From Dyella sp. EPa41 (GTDB lineage Bacteria > Pseudomonadota > Gammaproteobacteria > Xanthomonadales > Rhodanobacteraceae): a DNA stretch of 64,000 nucleotides. Of the stretch, positions 31,750 through 41,943 are shown in pieces (the stretch's first letter is position 1; every line of letters begins with the position of its first letter). Below the pieces are notes generated by a model. It saw only the letters and a program-made list of their open reading frames with translations, had not been told where the DNA came from and did not search any database. The DNA is taken from the NCBI RefSeq assembly GCF_016586165.1, contig NZ_BCPR01000003.1:62001-126000 (forward strand), written 5' to 3'. A program made the translations under genes and the position numbers.

Positions 31750-34700
31750 ATGGATCTGTTGCGATTTCTCCTGCTGTTGCCGCTGCGCCTGCTGCGCGGC
31801 TTGTTGGCCGGTATGGCGCTGGTACTGCGTCCTTTGCTGGGCCAGGTCAGCTGGGCGGCACCGGCGTGGATGCCGGCCACGGGCGGATGGGTTCGCCGCC
31901 GTCCCCTGCGTGCCGCCGCGACGCTGGTGGCCGTCCTGGTGTTGGGAGCCGGCGGCTGGTTCGGCTGGCAGTGGTACCAGAACCGGCCAAAGCCGGTGGA
32001 GCCTTTGCGCATCACGTGGTCGGTCGATGCGCCGGCCATCACCGATTACACGCAGCAACCCGTCGTCATCCACCCTTTGACGGTCAATTTTTCCGGCTCC
32101 GCTGCGCCGATCGAGCAGGTGGGCAAGCCGGTCGCGGCCGGTGTGGTGATGCAGCCCGCTGCCAAGGGCCAGTGGAGCTGGATCGATGACCATACCTTGC
32201 GCTTCACGCCGGCTGAGGACTGGCCGGTGGGACGCCACTACGAAGTGCGGTTTGACGCGGCCAAGGCTTTCGCAGGCCACGTCCTGATGGCGGACGATCA
32301 TTTCAGCTTCGATACCGCGGCTTTCTCCGCGAAGGCGGAGCATGGCGAGTTCTACCAGGATCCGCAGGACGCCACCGCGAAGAAGACCATCCTGCCGATC
32401 ACCTTCAACTATCCCGTCGACACGGCCGATTTCGAGAAGCGTATCGCGGTGGGCCTGGCGCAGCGCGGCAGTCGCGATGCGGCGCTCAAGTACACCGTCA
32501 CCTACGACCAGTACAAGCTGCACGCGTGGATCCATTCGCAGCCGCTGTCTTTGCCGCGCGACGAAAGCAGCGTGAACTACAGCATCGACAAGGGCGTGCG
32601 GAGCGTCCGCGGTGGCGACGGCATGGCCGAGGCCATCAAGGCACAGATACGCGTACCCGGCCTGTACAGCCTCACCATCGATGGTATCGACCCCACCCTG
32701 GTCGACAATGAAAAGTACGAGCCCGAACAGGTGCTGGTGGTCAACGTCGGTGGCACGGTGCGTGACAGCGAGCTCGCCGGGCTGACCAAGGCGTGGATTC
32801 TTCCCGCTCGCAAGCCTGGCGTGGAGCAGGCGGACGATGCGCCGCCTTATGACTGGAATCCTGGCGAGGTCGGCGACGCGGAACTGCGCCAGGCGCAAGC
32901 GCTGAAGCTCGAGCTGGTACCTACCGAGAATGATTTCGAAGCGGTGCAGAGCTTCAAGTACCACGCCGAGCCGGGTCAGCGCATCTATGTGCGCATCGAC
33001 AAAGGGCTGAAGTCGTTCGGCGGCTACATCCTGGGCCGGCCGCACGCCACCGTCGTCACGGTCCCCAATTATCCCAAGCTGCTTCGTTTCATGGCCGATG
33101 GCTCGCTGCTGTCGATCTCCGGCAGCAAGCGCATCTCGGTGGTGTCGCGCAATCTGCCTGGGCTGCGCATGGAGATCGGGCGCGTGCTGCCGGACCAGCT
33201 GCAGCACCTGGTGAGCCTCAACCAGGGTAGCTACGCGCGCCCCGAACTCAGCTATGCCTTCAGCGAAGACCATATCGTCGAGCGCTTCGAACAGAAGCGC
33301 AGCTTTCCCAAGGGCGATCCGGCCAAGGCCCATTACGAAGGCATCGACCTGGGCCAATACCTGAAGGAAGGCAAGCGCGGCGTGTTCCTGCTGCATTTGT
33401 CCAGCTACGACGCCGTTGCCGAGAAGAAACGCGAAGAGGCGCGCAAGGCCGCCGAGAACGAACCGCAAGCCGCGCCGCGCAACGACAGCGCCGACCCCGA
33501 ATCGGAGGGCGATGAAGGCGACCAGGGGGAGATGTCCGACAGCGATGGCAATGACGGCACGGTACCCACCGATACCCGCATGATCGTGGTCACCGACCTT
33601 GGCATGCTGGTGAAGCGTTCGCTCGACGGTAGCCAGGACGTGTTCGTGCAGTCGATCCGCACCGGCCAGCCGGTGGCGGGCGCCAGTGTCGCCGTGCTTG
33701 CCGTCAACGGGCAGGCGCTGTTCAATGAGACGACATCCGCCGACGGCGTCGCGCATTTCCCCACCTTCAAGGGGCTGGAGCGCGAAAAGCAGCCGACCTT
33801 GTACGTCGTGAAGAAGGCGGACGATCTTTCGTTCCTGCCCATCGGTGGCTACAGCAGTTACGACCGCAAGCTCGATTTCTCGCGCTTTGACGTGGGCGGC
33901 GAGCGCAATGCGCAGAACGAGGGGCAGCTGTCGGCTTACCTGTTCTCCGATCGCGGCATTTATCGACCGGGTGACACCTTCCATGTCGGCTTGATCGTAC
34001 GCGCCGCCAGTTGGACACGCAGCGTGGCCGGCATTCCCTTGCAGGCGGAGATCGTCGACCCGCGCGGCATGACGGTGAAACAGCTGCCGATGTCGATGGA
34101 TGCTTCGGGTTTCGGCGAGCTGGCATACGCCCCGGCGGAAACCGCGCCCACCGGCACGTGGACGATCAACCTCTACATCGTGAAAGACGGCAAGGCCGGT
34201 GCGCAGATCGGCAGCACCACGGTGCAGGTGAAGGAGTTCCTGCCTGACCGCATGAAGGTCGAGGCGCGTTTGGCCGGCCAGGTGTCCGAGGGTTGGGTGA
34301 AACCCGACCAGGTCAAGGGCATCGTGGACGCCATGAACCTGTTTGGCACGCCGGCGGCGAACCGCCGGGTGGAAGCGTCGCTGACGCTGCGTCCGGCATG
34401 GCCGGCCTTCCGCAGCTGGAAGGACTACCATTTCTACGATCCGCGTCGCGCCAAGGAGGGCTACGAAGAGCCGCTTCAGGATGGCAAGACCGACGACAAG
34501 GGTCATGCTGAGTTTGATCTCGACCTCAAGAAATACGCGGACGCCACCTACCAGCTGTATTTCCTCGCCAAGGCCTACGAGCCCGAGGGCGGGCGCAGCG
34601 TCGCCGCGGCGGCACAGACGCTGGTGTCGAACAACGACTGGCTGGTCGGCTATAAATCGGTCGACAACCTCGACTACGTGAATCGCGACACGCCGCGCAG

Positions 34701-37700
34701 CGTGCATCTGGTGGCGATCGATCACACGGCCAAGGCGATGGCGTTGAAGGAGCTGAAGGCCCGGCTGGTCGAGCGCCGCTACATCTCCGTGCTGACCAGG
34801 CAGGATTCGGGCGTCTACAAGTACCAGTCCAAGCTCAAGGAAATCACGCTCAGCGAACAAGCCTTGTCGCTTCCCGCCGAAGGCATGGACTATGCCTTGC
34901 CCACCGACAAGCCCGGCAATTACGCGCTGCTGATCCTGCGCAGCGCCGACGGCGTCGAGGTGAACCGCGTGGACTATTCGGTGGCGGGCGCGGCCAACGT
35001 GTCGCGCTCCCTGGATCGCAATGCCGAGCTTCAGCTCAACCTGAGCAAGGAAGACTACGCGCCGGGCGAGACGGTGGACATCGCCATCCGCGCGCCTTAT
35101 GCGGGCAGTGGCCTGATCACCATCGAGCGCGACAAGGTCTACGCGCACGCCTGGTTCCACGCCGATACCAGCAGCTCGGTGCAGCACATCACCGTGCCCG
35201 CCAGCTTCGAAGGCAACGGTTACATCAACGTGCAGTACATCCGCGATCCGTCCTCGGACGAGATCTTCATGAGTCCGCTCAGCTACGGCGTGGTGCCGTT
35301 TTCGGTGAACCTCGACGCGCGCCGCCATGCCATCAAGGTGGACGCGCCGGCCATCGTAAAACCAGGCGAAACAGTCACGCTCAAGCTGAGCGCGCCGCAG
35401 CCGACACGTGCGGTGGTGTTCGCGGTGGACGAGGGCATCCTGCAGGTCGCGCGCTACAAGCTGGGAGACCCGCTGAAGTTCTTCTTCCGCAAGCGCATGC
35501 TGGAAGTGGGCACGTCGCAGATTCTCGACCTGATCCTGCCGGACTTCGAGAAGCTGATGGCCATGGCCGCGCCTGGTGGTGACGCGGATGCGGCGATCGG
35601 CCGCCAGCTCAACCCGTTCAAGCGCAAGCGCGACAAGCCGGTGGCCTACTGGTCGGGCATCGTCGACGTGAACGGCGAAACCGAACTGCATTACCAGGTG
35701 CCGGACTACTTCAACGGCAAGCTGCGCGTCATGGCCGTAGCGGTATCGCCGGAGCGCATCGGCACCTTCGAGGGCGCCACCACGGTGCGCGGCGACTTCG
35801 TGCTTTCGCCGAACGTCCCGACCACCGTGGCGCCGGGCGACGAGGTCGAGGTCAGCGTAGGCGTGGCCAACAACCTCACCGGATTGGGAGGCAAGCCGAT
35901 TCCGGTGGCGGTGACACTGAAAACCGGCCCGCAACTTCAGGTGCTTGGTGCGCCAACCCAGAACGTCAGCCTGGGCGAAATGCGCGAGGGCGTGGTCACC
36001 TTCCGCGTCAGGGCCACCGACAAGCTGGGCTCCGGCAACCTGAGTTTCGTTGCCGGCTATGGCGACAAGTCCGCGCGGCAAAGCGTCGACGTGTCGGTGC
36101 GGCCGGCATCCGCTTATCGCGCGCAGGTCGACGTGGGCCGCGTCGATCCCGGCAGCAAGGCGGATGAGCCGGGCTTGCGCCGCATGTATGCCGAGTACGC
36201 TTCGCGCGACGCGGCCATCTCGACCGTGCCCGTGGTGTTGTCGAGTGGCCTGACCACTTACCTGGTCAATTTCCAGCATTACTGCAGCGAGCAGATCGTG
36301 AGTTCCGCGATGCCGCGGCTGGTGCTGTCGAAGTGGCCGCAGGTGAAGATCTTTGCCGACGCGCTGCAGCCGAAGCTCGAAGGCAGGAAGCTCAGCAACG
36401 ACGAAGCGCTGGCGCAGTTTCTCGATGTGTTGCACACGCGCCAGAACGGGCAGGGCGGCTTCGGGCTGTGGTCGGCGACGCCGGATGCGAATCCGTTCGT
36501 GTCCACCTATGCCATGCATTTCCTGCTGGAAGCACGCGAGCGCGGCGTGACGGTGCCACGCGACATGTTCGATGCGGGCAATCGCTATCTGCGGCAGCTG
36601 GCGGCGGATGACACGCTTGACGGTCTCGATCTGGTACGCCAGCGTGCCTATGCCGTCTACCTGCTGACCCGCCAGGGCAATGTCACCACCAACGACCTGG
36701 CTGCCGTGCAGAAACGGCTGCAGGAAGCCTATCCGGACCAGTGGCGCAACGATCTGGCGGCGGCGTGGCTTGCCGCGTCGTATCAGCTGCTCAAGCAGGA
36801 CAAGCAGGCGGCCCAGCTCATGGCCGGTCCGCAGAAGCTGTTGGAGCGCACCGCGGCAGACAAGGATTACAGCTATGGCTATTACTACGACTCACTGACC
36901 CGTGATGCCAGCACGCTGTACCTGCTGAGCAAGCACTTCCCGGAACGCGCGAAAGCGCTGTCGCCGCGCGTCATGGAAAACCTGGGCTGGCCGCTCGCGC
37001 ACGGTTGGTACAACACCTTGTCATCCGCCATGACCATGTTGGCGCTCGATACCTATGCCACGCAGGCCGCCGGCGAGGTGGACAAGTTGCGTATCGACGA
37101 AGTGCACGCCGATGGGAGCGTCAAGTCCATCGCATCCCTGCAGGCCAACCTGCTGCAGGCAGGCAGCTGGGACGCTGCGGTGAATCGCCTGCGCTTTACC
37201 AACGGCAGTACCCTGCCGGCCTGGCGCGTGGTGAGCCAGGGCGGTTACGACCGCGACGTGGCAACCAAAGCCATCAAGGAAGGCCTGGAGATCACCCGCG
37301 ATTACACCGACGTGAATGGCAAGGCGATCGGACAGGTGACCCTGGGCCAGGAGATCGATGTGCACGTGAAGATCCGTGCGACGGGCAAAGATGGGGTGGG
37401 CAACGTAGCCATCGTGGACCTGTTGCCGGGCGGCTTCGAACCGGTGATCCAGCCGCCGCCGGCGGTGACCGACCAGCCGTCGAATGGCGACACGCCGGAG
37501 GATGCAGGCGGCGACAGCACGGTCAATGCCACCCAATGGCGCTCGCCGATCGGTGTCGGCAATTCCACGTGGCGTCTGGAATACGCGGATATTCGCGAGG
37601 ATCGCGTGGTGCTGTATGGCGAGGCCTTGCCCGATGTCGGCGAGTTCGTCTATCGCATCAAGGCCACCAGCGCCGGCAAGTTCATCGTGCCGCCGGCTTA

Positions 37701-37779
37701 CGGTGAATCGCTCTACGACCGGCGCATACAGGCACGCACGGCCGGTGGCGCCACCCTGACCGTCGTGCGTCAACCCTGA
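31750..37779 (+). CDS. Bacterial alpha-2-macroglobulin with thioester motif
   Basis: 2009 residues, longer than the roughly 1650 of E. coli YfhM. The N-terminus has hydrophobic segments and one clear membrane helix (AATLVAVLVLGAGGWFGWQW, about residues 57-76) in place of a lipobox, so it is probably anchored in the inner membrane. The MG1/MG2 region follows with an acidic low-complexity insert (about 575-615). Then come the bait-like region near VFAVDEGILQVARYKLGD, the alpha-2-macroglobulin segment DVNGETELHYQVPDYFNGKLRVMAVAVSP, and the thioester motif C1512-S-E-Q1515 followed by the thioester domain. It is thought to trap attacking proteases in the periplasm. It pairs with pbpC, 49 bp downstream, a common arrangement. 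Confidence 0.93.
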   Translation: MDLLRFLLLLPLRLLRGLLAGMALVLRPLLGQVSWAAPAWMPATGGWVRRRPLRAAATLVAVLVLGAGGWFGWQWYQNRPKPVEPLRITWSVDAPAITDYTQQPVVIHPLTVNFSGSAAPIEQVGKPVAAGVVMQPAAKGQWSWIDDHTLRFTPAEDWPVGRHYEVRFDAAKAFAGHVLMADDHFSFDTAAFSAKAEHGEFYQDPQDATAKKTILPITFNYPVDTADFEKRIAVGLAQRGSRDAALKYTVTYDQYKLHAWIHSQPLSLPRDESSVNYSIDKGVRSVRGGDGMAEAIKAQIRVPGLYSLTIDGIDPTLVDNEKYEPEQVLVVNVGGTVRDSELAGLTKAWILPARKPGVEQADDAPPYDWNPGEVGDAELRQAQALKLELVPTENDFEAVQSFKYHAEPGQRIYVRIDKGLKSFGGYILGRPHATVVTVPNYPKLLRFMADGSLLSISGSKRISVVSRNLPGLRMEIGRVLPDQLQHLVSLNQGSYARPELSYAFSEDHIVERFEQKRSFPKGDPAKAHYEGIDLGQYLKEGKRGVFLLHLSSYDAVAEKKREEARKAAENEPQAAPRNDSADPESEGDEGDQGEMSDSDGNDGTVPTDTRMIVVTDLGMLVKRSLDGSQDVFVQSIRTGQPVAGASVAVLAVNGQALFNETTSADGVAHFPTFKGLEREKQPTLYVVKKADDLSFLPIGGYSSYDRKLDFSRFDVGGERNAQNEGQLSAYLFSDRGIYRPGDTFHVGLIVRAASWTRSVAGIPLQAEIVDPRGMTVKQLPMSMDASGFGELAYAPAETAPTGTWTINLYIVKDGKAGAQIGSTTVQVKEFLPDRMKVEARLAGQVSEGWVKPDQVKGIVDAMNLFGTPAANRRVEASLTLRPAWPAFRSWKDYHFYDPRRAKEGYEEPLQDGKTDDKGHAEFDLDLKKYADATYQLYFLAKAYEPEGGRSVAAAAQTLVSNNDWLVGYKSVDNLDYVNRDTPRSVHLVAIDHTAKAMALKELKARLVERRYISVLTRQDSGVYKYQSKLKEITLSEQALSLPAEGMDYALPTDKPGNYALLILRSADGVEVNRVDYSVAGAANVSRSLDRNAELQLNLSKEDYAPGETVDIAIRAPYAGSGLITIERDKVYAHAWFHADTSSSVQHITVPASFEGNGYINVQYIRDPSSDEIFMSPLSYGVVPFSVNLDARRHAIKVDAPAIVKPGETVTLKLSAPQPTRAVVFAVDEGILQVARYKLGDPLKFFFRKRMLEVGTSQILDLILPDFEKLMAMAAPGGDADAAIGRQLNPFKRKRDKPVAYWSGIVDVNGETELHYQVPDYFNGKLRVMAVAVSPERIGTFEGATTVRGDFVLSPNVPTTVAPGDEVEVSVGVANNLTGLGGKPIPVAVTLKTGPQLQVLGAPTQNVSLGEMREGVVTFRVRATDKLGSGNLSFVAGYGDKSARQSVDVSVRPASAYRAQVDVGRVDPGSKADEPGLRRMYAEYASRDAAISTVPVVLSSGLTTYLVNFQHYCSEQIVSSAMPRLVLSKWPQVKIFADALQPKLEGRKLSNDEALAQFLDVLHTRQNGQGGFGLWSATPDANPFVSTYAMHFLLEARERGVTVPRDMFDAGNRYLRQLAADDTLDGLDLVRQRAYAVYLLTRQGNVTTNDLAAVQKRLQEAYPDQWRNDLAAAWLAASYQLLKQDKQAAQLMAGPQKLLERTAADKDYSYGYYYDSLTRDASTLYLLSKHFPERAKALSPRVMENLGWPLAHGWYNTLSSAMTMLALDTYATQAAGEVDKLRIDEVHADGSVKSIASLQANLLQAGSWDAAVNRLRFTNGSTLPAWRVVSQGGYDRDVATKAIKEGLEITRDYTDVNGKAIGQVTLGQEIDVHVKIRATGKDGVGNVAIVDLLPGGFEPVIQPPPAVTDQPSNGDTPEDAGGDSTVNATQWRSPIGVGNSTWRLEYADIREDRVVLYGEALPDVGEFVYRIKATSAGKFIVPPAYGESLYDRRIQARTAGGATLTVVRQP

Positions 37780-37828
37780 GGCCACGGGGCGCGCCTTCTG
37801 CGAAGAGGGCGCGACCACGGTACCTGCC

Positions 37829-40219
37829 ATGCCCCAGCACACGATCCTGCGACGCACCGGACGAGCTCTGCTGCACTGGCTGGTCCGGTGGCAGAACTGG
37901 TTGGTGGGCGCCTTGTTGATCGTCGCGGTGCTGGCAGGCTTCCGGTGGTGGCCGCACAAGCCATTGCACGATTGGCTACCGTCATCGACCGCGGTCTATG
38001 ACGCGCGTGGCCGCCTGTTGCGGCTCACGCTGGCCAGCGATGATCGCTATCGTTTGTGGGTGCCGCTCAAGGATATTTCCCCTGCCTTGGTCGACGGCGT
38101 GTTGCTGCATGAGGACCGCTGGTATCGCTGGCACCCCGGCTTCAATCCCTACGGCCTGGTACGCGGCGGGTGGGTGACCTATGTCAGCCATGGCAATCGC
38201 CAGGGCGGTTCCACCGTCACCATGCAACTCGCGCGCCTGTTGTGGCGCCTGAACACCCGCTCACCCTGGGGCAAGTTGCGGCAGGTGGCGCGCGCCGTAC
38301 AGCTGGAGCTGTTTTATTCCAAGGCCCAGATTCTGGAGGCCTATCTCAACTACGCACCTTACGGGCGCAACGTCGAGGGCGTCGGCGCGGCGAGCGTGGC
38401 GTATTTCGACAAGCCGGCCAGTGCGCTGAGCCTGCCCGAAGCGTTGACCCTCGCCGTCATTCCGCAGGATCCCTCACGACGCCTACAGGCGAGCGACGGC
38501 GCGACCGAGGTGATTGGAAAGCAGCTCGCCACGTCGCGCAATCGCCTCTATGCACGGTGGAAGGCGGATCATCCGCAGGATGCGGCGCTGCAGTCGCTGT
38601 TTGCCCTGCCGTTGCGGCTGCGTCCCTTGTCGCAGCTTCCGTTCGAGGCGCCGCATGCCGTCGACCAGATACTGGCAGCACGACGCATCGATACGCTCGA
38701 TGCGGACAGCCGCGTCGTCAGCACCCTAGATATGGATCTGCAGCATGTGCTGGAGCGCCAGGTCAGCCGCTACATCGAGCGCAACGATACGCGCGGCATC
38801 CGCAACGCGGCCGCCATCCTGGTCGATACCCGCGACATGGGTATCAAGGCCCTGGTGGGGTCGGCCAACTATCGCGGTGCCGACATCCAGGGCCAGGTGA
38901 ATGGCAGCCAGGCGAAGCGTTCACCGGGCTCGACCCTCAAGCCCTTCATCTATGGGCTCGGTTTCGATGAGGGCGTGCTGCATCCCCAGACCGTGTTGCG
39001 CGATGTCCCCACGGCGTTCGGGCCGTACACGCCGGAAAACTTCGACGGCCATTTCCTGGGCCCGGTGACCGCCACCGAAGCCCTGGTGCGCAGCCGCAAC
39101 ATTCCCGCCGTGTGGGTGGCTTCGCAGCTGCAACAGCCAAGCCTTTATCAGTTCCTGCGTGATGCGGGCATCAGCCGCATGGCCAGCGAAAAGCACTACG
39201 GCCTTGCGCTCGTGCTGGGCGGCGGCGAAGTGACCATGCAGGAGCTTGCAGGCCTCTACGCCATGCTCGCCAATCGCGGCGAACTCCGTCCGCTGCGCCT
39301 GCTGGCGACCGACCCGCAGGTGCCGGGCACCCGGCTGCTCAGCGACGAGTCGAGCTTCATGGTGATGGACATGCTGCGCCAGAACCCACGGCCCGACGAA
39401 ACCACCGGCGCCCAACCGGGGCGGCTGCCGGTGTACTGGAAGACCGGCACCTCCTGGGGGTTCCGCGATGCCTGGACGGCCGGCAGCTTCGGCCCTTATG
39501 TGCTGGTCGTGTGGATAGGCAATTTCGACGGCAGCAGCAACCAGGCCTTCGTGGGCGTGGAAGCGGCGGCGCCGTTGTTCTTCCAGATGGTCGATGCATT
39601 GCAGGCAGCGGAGCCGCGCATGGCCGAGCCGCTGCGGCATATGCCGGCGAACCTGCGGCGCGTGGAAGTCTGCCTGGCCAGCGGCGACCTGCCGAACCAA
39701 TGGTGTCCGCAACGCGGGATGACCTGGTTCATCCCCGGCAAGTCGCCGATCCGCGTCAGCCAGGTCCATCGGCCCGTGGTGGTCGACGATGCAACCGGGC
39801 AGCCGGCCTGTCCACCTTACGCGGGGAAGCGGACGCATGTGGAGGTCTACGAGTTCTGGCCGTCCGAACTGCAGCGGGTGTTCGCGCAGGCTGGCATTCC
39901 ACGCCGCACGCCGCCACGCAATGATGCGTGCGGTGACGCGGGCATCGACGGCGAACCGCCGGCCATCACGTCACCGTTGCGCGGCAGCATTTACGCGATG
40001 CGCCTGAAGCGTGCCGACGATCGCATCGCCTTTTCGGCGAATGCCGATGCCTCCGTGCGTGAAATGTACTGGTTCGTCAACGACGCCTACGTCGGGCGCA
40101 GCGCGCCGGGTGAATCCCTGTTCTGGCAGCCCGCCGCGGCTGGCAACTACGAGGTCCGCGTGGTGGACGACCGTGGTCGCAGCGATGCGCGGCCACTGGG
40201 CGTGAGCGTGGTCGACTAG
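37829..40219 (+). CDS. pbpC: Penicillin-binding protein 1C
   Basis: 796 residues. An N-terminal membrane helix (LVGALLIVAVLAGFRWW) is followed by the GT51 glycosyltransferase with HEDRWYRWHPGFNP and GGSTVTMQLARLL. The transpeptidase has SPGSTLKPF (Ser368, Lys371), SRNIPAVWV and KTGTSWGFRDAW (538-549). A C-terminal BiPBP_C domain covers about the last 95 residues. It is a peptidoglycan synthase and repair enzyme on the periplasmic side of the inner membrane. Coupling with alpha-2-macroglobulin suggests envelope defence: one repairs murein while the other traps proteases. Confidence 0.96.
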   Translation: MPQHTILRRTGRALLHWLVRWQNWLVGALLIVAVLAGFRWWPHKPLHDWLPSSTAVYDARGRLLRLTLASDDRYRLWVPLKDISPALVDGVLLHEDRWYRWHPGFNPYGLVRGGWVTYVSHGNRQGGSTVTMQLARLLWRLNTRSPWGKLRQVARAVQLELFYSKAQILEAYLNYAPYGRNVEGVGAASVAYFDKPASALSLPEALTLAVIPQDPSRRLQASDGATEVIGKQLATSRNRLYARWKADHPQDAALQSLFALPLRLRPLSQLPFEAPHAVDQILAARRIDTLDADSRVVSTLDMDLQHVLERQVSRYIERNDTRGIRNAAAILVDTRDMGIKALVGSANYRGADIQGQVNGSQAKRSPGSTLKPFIYGLGFDEGVLHPQTVLRDVPTAFGPYTPENFDGHFLGPVTATEALVRSRNIPAVWVASQLQQPSLYQFLRDAGISRMASEKHYGLALVLGGGEVTMQELAGLYAMLANRGELRPLRLLATDPQVPGTRLLSDESSFMVMDMLRQNPRPDETTGAQPGRLPVYWKTGTSWGFRDAWTAGSFGPYVLVVWIGNFDGSSNQAFVGVEAAAPLFFQMVDALQAAEPRMAEPLRHMPANLRRVEVCLASGDLPNQWCPQRGMTWFIPGKSPIRVSQVHRPVVVDDATGQPACPPYAGKRTHVEVYEFWPSELQRVFAQAGIPRRTPPRNDACGDAGIDGEPPAITSPLRGSIYAMRLKRADDRIAFSANADASVREMYWFVNDAYVGRSAPGESLFWQPAAAGNYEVRVVDDRGRSDARPLGVSVVD

Positions 40220-40306
40220 CGTCCATCCATGCCGGGCGTCATGTGGCGGCGCCAGCGGCAGGCTGCGTTAGACTGGCCGCTTCCCCGCGACACGTGCAGT
40301 CATCGC

Positions 40307-41596
40307 ATGACCTCGTCACCGGCACCTTCGTATTACCGCGCCACGGCCACGCCTTACGAGCCCTATGCAGCCTTGCAGGGCAAGACCGATGCGCGCGTTG
40401 CCATCATCGGCGGCGGCTTCGCCGGTTTGCACACCGCGCTGGGACTCGCCGAGCGTGGTGTGCGCGACGTCGTGCTGCTGGAGCGGGAGCAGGTGGGTTT
40501 CGGCGCATCGGGTCGCAACGGTGGTTTTGTCTTCGGTGGCTATTCGCTGGGCGAGCAGGCCTTGCTCGACCAACGCGGAGAAGCCACGGCCCAGGCGTTG
40601 TTTGGCCTGACCACCCGGGCGGTGGACCGCATTCGCGCCTTGGCGCAGCGCTACGCCATCCCCTGCGATGTGGTGGACGAAGGCGTCATCTGGGCCAACT
40701 GGTTCCGCGATCCGAACGTGCTGCGCCAGCGGCAGGAGCTTCTGGCCAGGCACTACGGCGTGTCGTGGGAATGGTTGCCTCAGCATGAACTGCGGGGGCG
40801 CGTTCACACCACGCGTTATTACGATGGCTTGTACGAGCGGCATGCACTGCATCTGCATCCGCTCAACTTCGCCATTGGTCTCGCGGGCGCGGCCGCTTCG
40901 CAAGGCGTTCGCATCCACGAGAACACCGACGTCTGGCAACTGAAGCGCGATGGCTTGCGCTGGCGCGTGGAGACCGCGCAGGGCGCCGTGCATGCCGACC
41001 AGGTGGTGCTGGCTTGCGGCGGTTATCTGGCGGGGCTGAACCGGAAGGTGGACCGGGCGATTCTTCCCATCGCCACCTATGTCATGGTGACCGAGCCGCT
41101 TGGCGATCGCATGGCCGATATCCTGGAGACGCGCTCGGCGGTCTACGACACGCGCTTTGCGTTCGACTACTACCGCCCCTTGCCGGATGGAAGGCTGTTG
41201 TGGGGTGGGCGCATTTCCGTGCGCGATCGTTCGCCGACGTCCGTCCAGCGCCTGCTGATGGCCGACCTGCTGCGCGTGTTTCCCTCCTTGAAAGGCGTGC
41301 GTGTCGACTACGCGTGGTCCGGACTGATGAGTTATGCACGCCATCAGATGCCACAGATCGGAAGCACGCACGATGGCCTGTGGTGGGCACAGGCTTTTGG
41401 CGGCCACGGCCTCGCGCCGACGTGCGCCGCCGGCGAGTTGCTGGCATCCGCCTTGGCGGAGGGCGATGATCGCTGGAAGCAGTTTGCGGGCTATGGCCTG
41501 GATCCCACCCATCGTCCCTTCGGCTATCTGGGGGCGCAGGCCAGCTACTGGTGGCAACAGGGCAAGGACTGGTTCAAGACGAGGTTGGAAGGATGA
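40307..41596 (+). CDS. FAD-dependent amine oxidoreductase (DadA/PuuB-like)
   Basis: 429 residues. The FAD-binding motif [29 protein letters not shown] lies near residue 32, and [25 protein letters not shown] is typical of gamma-glutamylputrescine oxidase-like proteins. [35 protein letters not shown] and the C-terminal [24 protein letters not shown] complete the DAO fold. It oxidises an amino acid or polyamine derivative; the substrate is unknown. The start at 40307 ([13 protein letters not shown]) was preferred over the longer frame from 40229. It overlaps the next gene by 4 bp. Confidence 0.87.
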   Translation: MTSSPAPSYYRATATPYEPYAALQGKTDARVAIIGGGFAGLHTALGLAERGVRDVVLLEREQVGFGASGRNGGFVFGGYSLGEQALLDQRGEATAQALFGLTTRAVDRIRALAQRYAIPCDVVDEGVIWANWFRDPNVLRQRQELLARHYGVSWEWLPQHELRGRVHTTRYYDGLYERHALHLHPLNFAIGLAGAAASQGVRIHENTDVWQLKRDGLRWRVETAQGAVHADQVVLACGGYLAGLNRKVDRAILPIATYVMVTEPLGDRMADILETRSAVYDTRFAFDYYRPLPDGRLLWGGRISVRDRSPTSVQRLLMADLLRVFPSLKGVRVDYAWSGLMSYARHQMPQIGSTHDGLWWAQAFGGHGLAPTCAAGELLASALAEGDDRWKQFAGYGLDPTHRPFGYLGAQASYWWQQGKDWFKTRLEG

Positions 41597-41943
41597 GCGA
41601 GACGACGATGCCGGCGGACATCAGCTGGGCCGATTTCGAGAAGGTCTGCCTCGTGGCCGGCACGGTGACGCGGGTCGAGGCTTTTCCCGAGGCGCGCAAG
41701 CCGGCCTGGAAAGTGTGGGTCGATTTCGGCCCCTACGGCGAGAAGAAGACCAGTGCCCAGATCGCGCAGCTTTATCGTGCGCAAGACCTGCTCGGACGGC
41801 AGATCGTCGGCGTGATCAACTTTCCCGAGAAGCAGATCGGTCCCTTTCGCTCGCAATTCCTGTTGACCGGCTTTCCCACCGATGACGGCGTGGTCATTAC
41901 CGCCATCGAGCGCCCCGTACCCAATGGTACCCGGCTGGCCTGA
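41593..41943 (+). CDS. CsaA-like tRNA-binding domain protein
   Basis: 116 residues. [52 protein letters not shown] is a typical OB-fold tRNA-binding domain of the CsaA/YgjH type, with [25 protein letters not shown] and the short C-terminal NGTRLA. CsaA has chaperone- and tRNA-binding activity in Bacillus. GGAAGG precedes the ATG, which overlaps the oxidoreductase stop (ATGA), so the two are co-translated. Confidence 0.88.
   Translation: MSETTMPADISWADFEKVCLVAGTVTRVEAFPEARKPAWKVWVDFGPYGEKKTSAQIAQLYRAQDLLGRQIVGVINFPEKQIGPFRSQFLLTGFPTDDGVVITAIERPVPNGTRLA

Noticed and set aside
31723-36519. Antisense frame of 1598 codons opposite the alpha-2-macroglobulin gene
   Set aside because: Same codon-bias effect; the sense frame has clear domains and the thioester motif.
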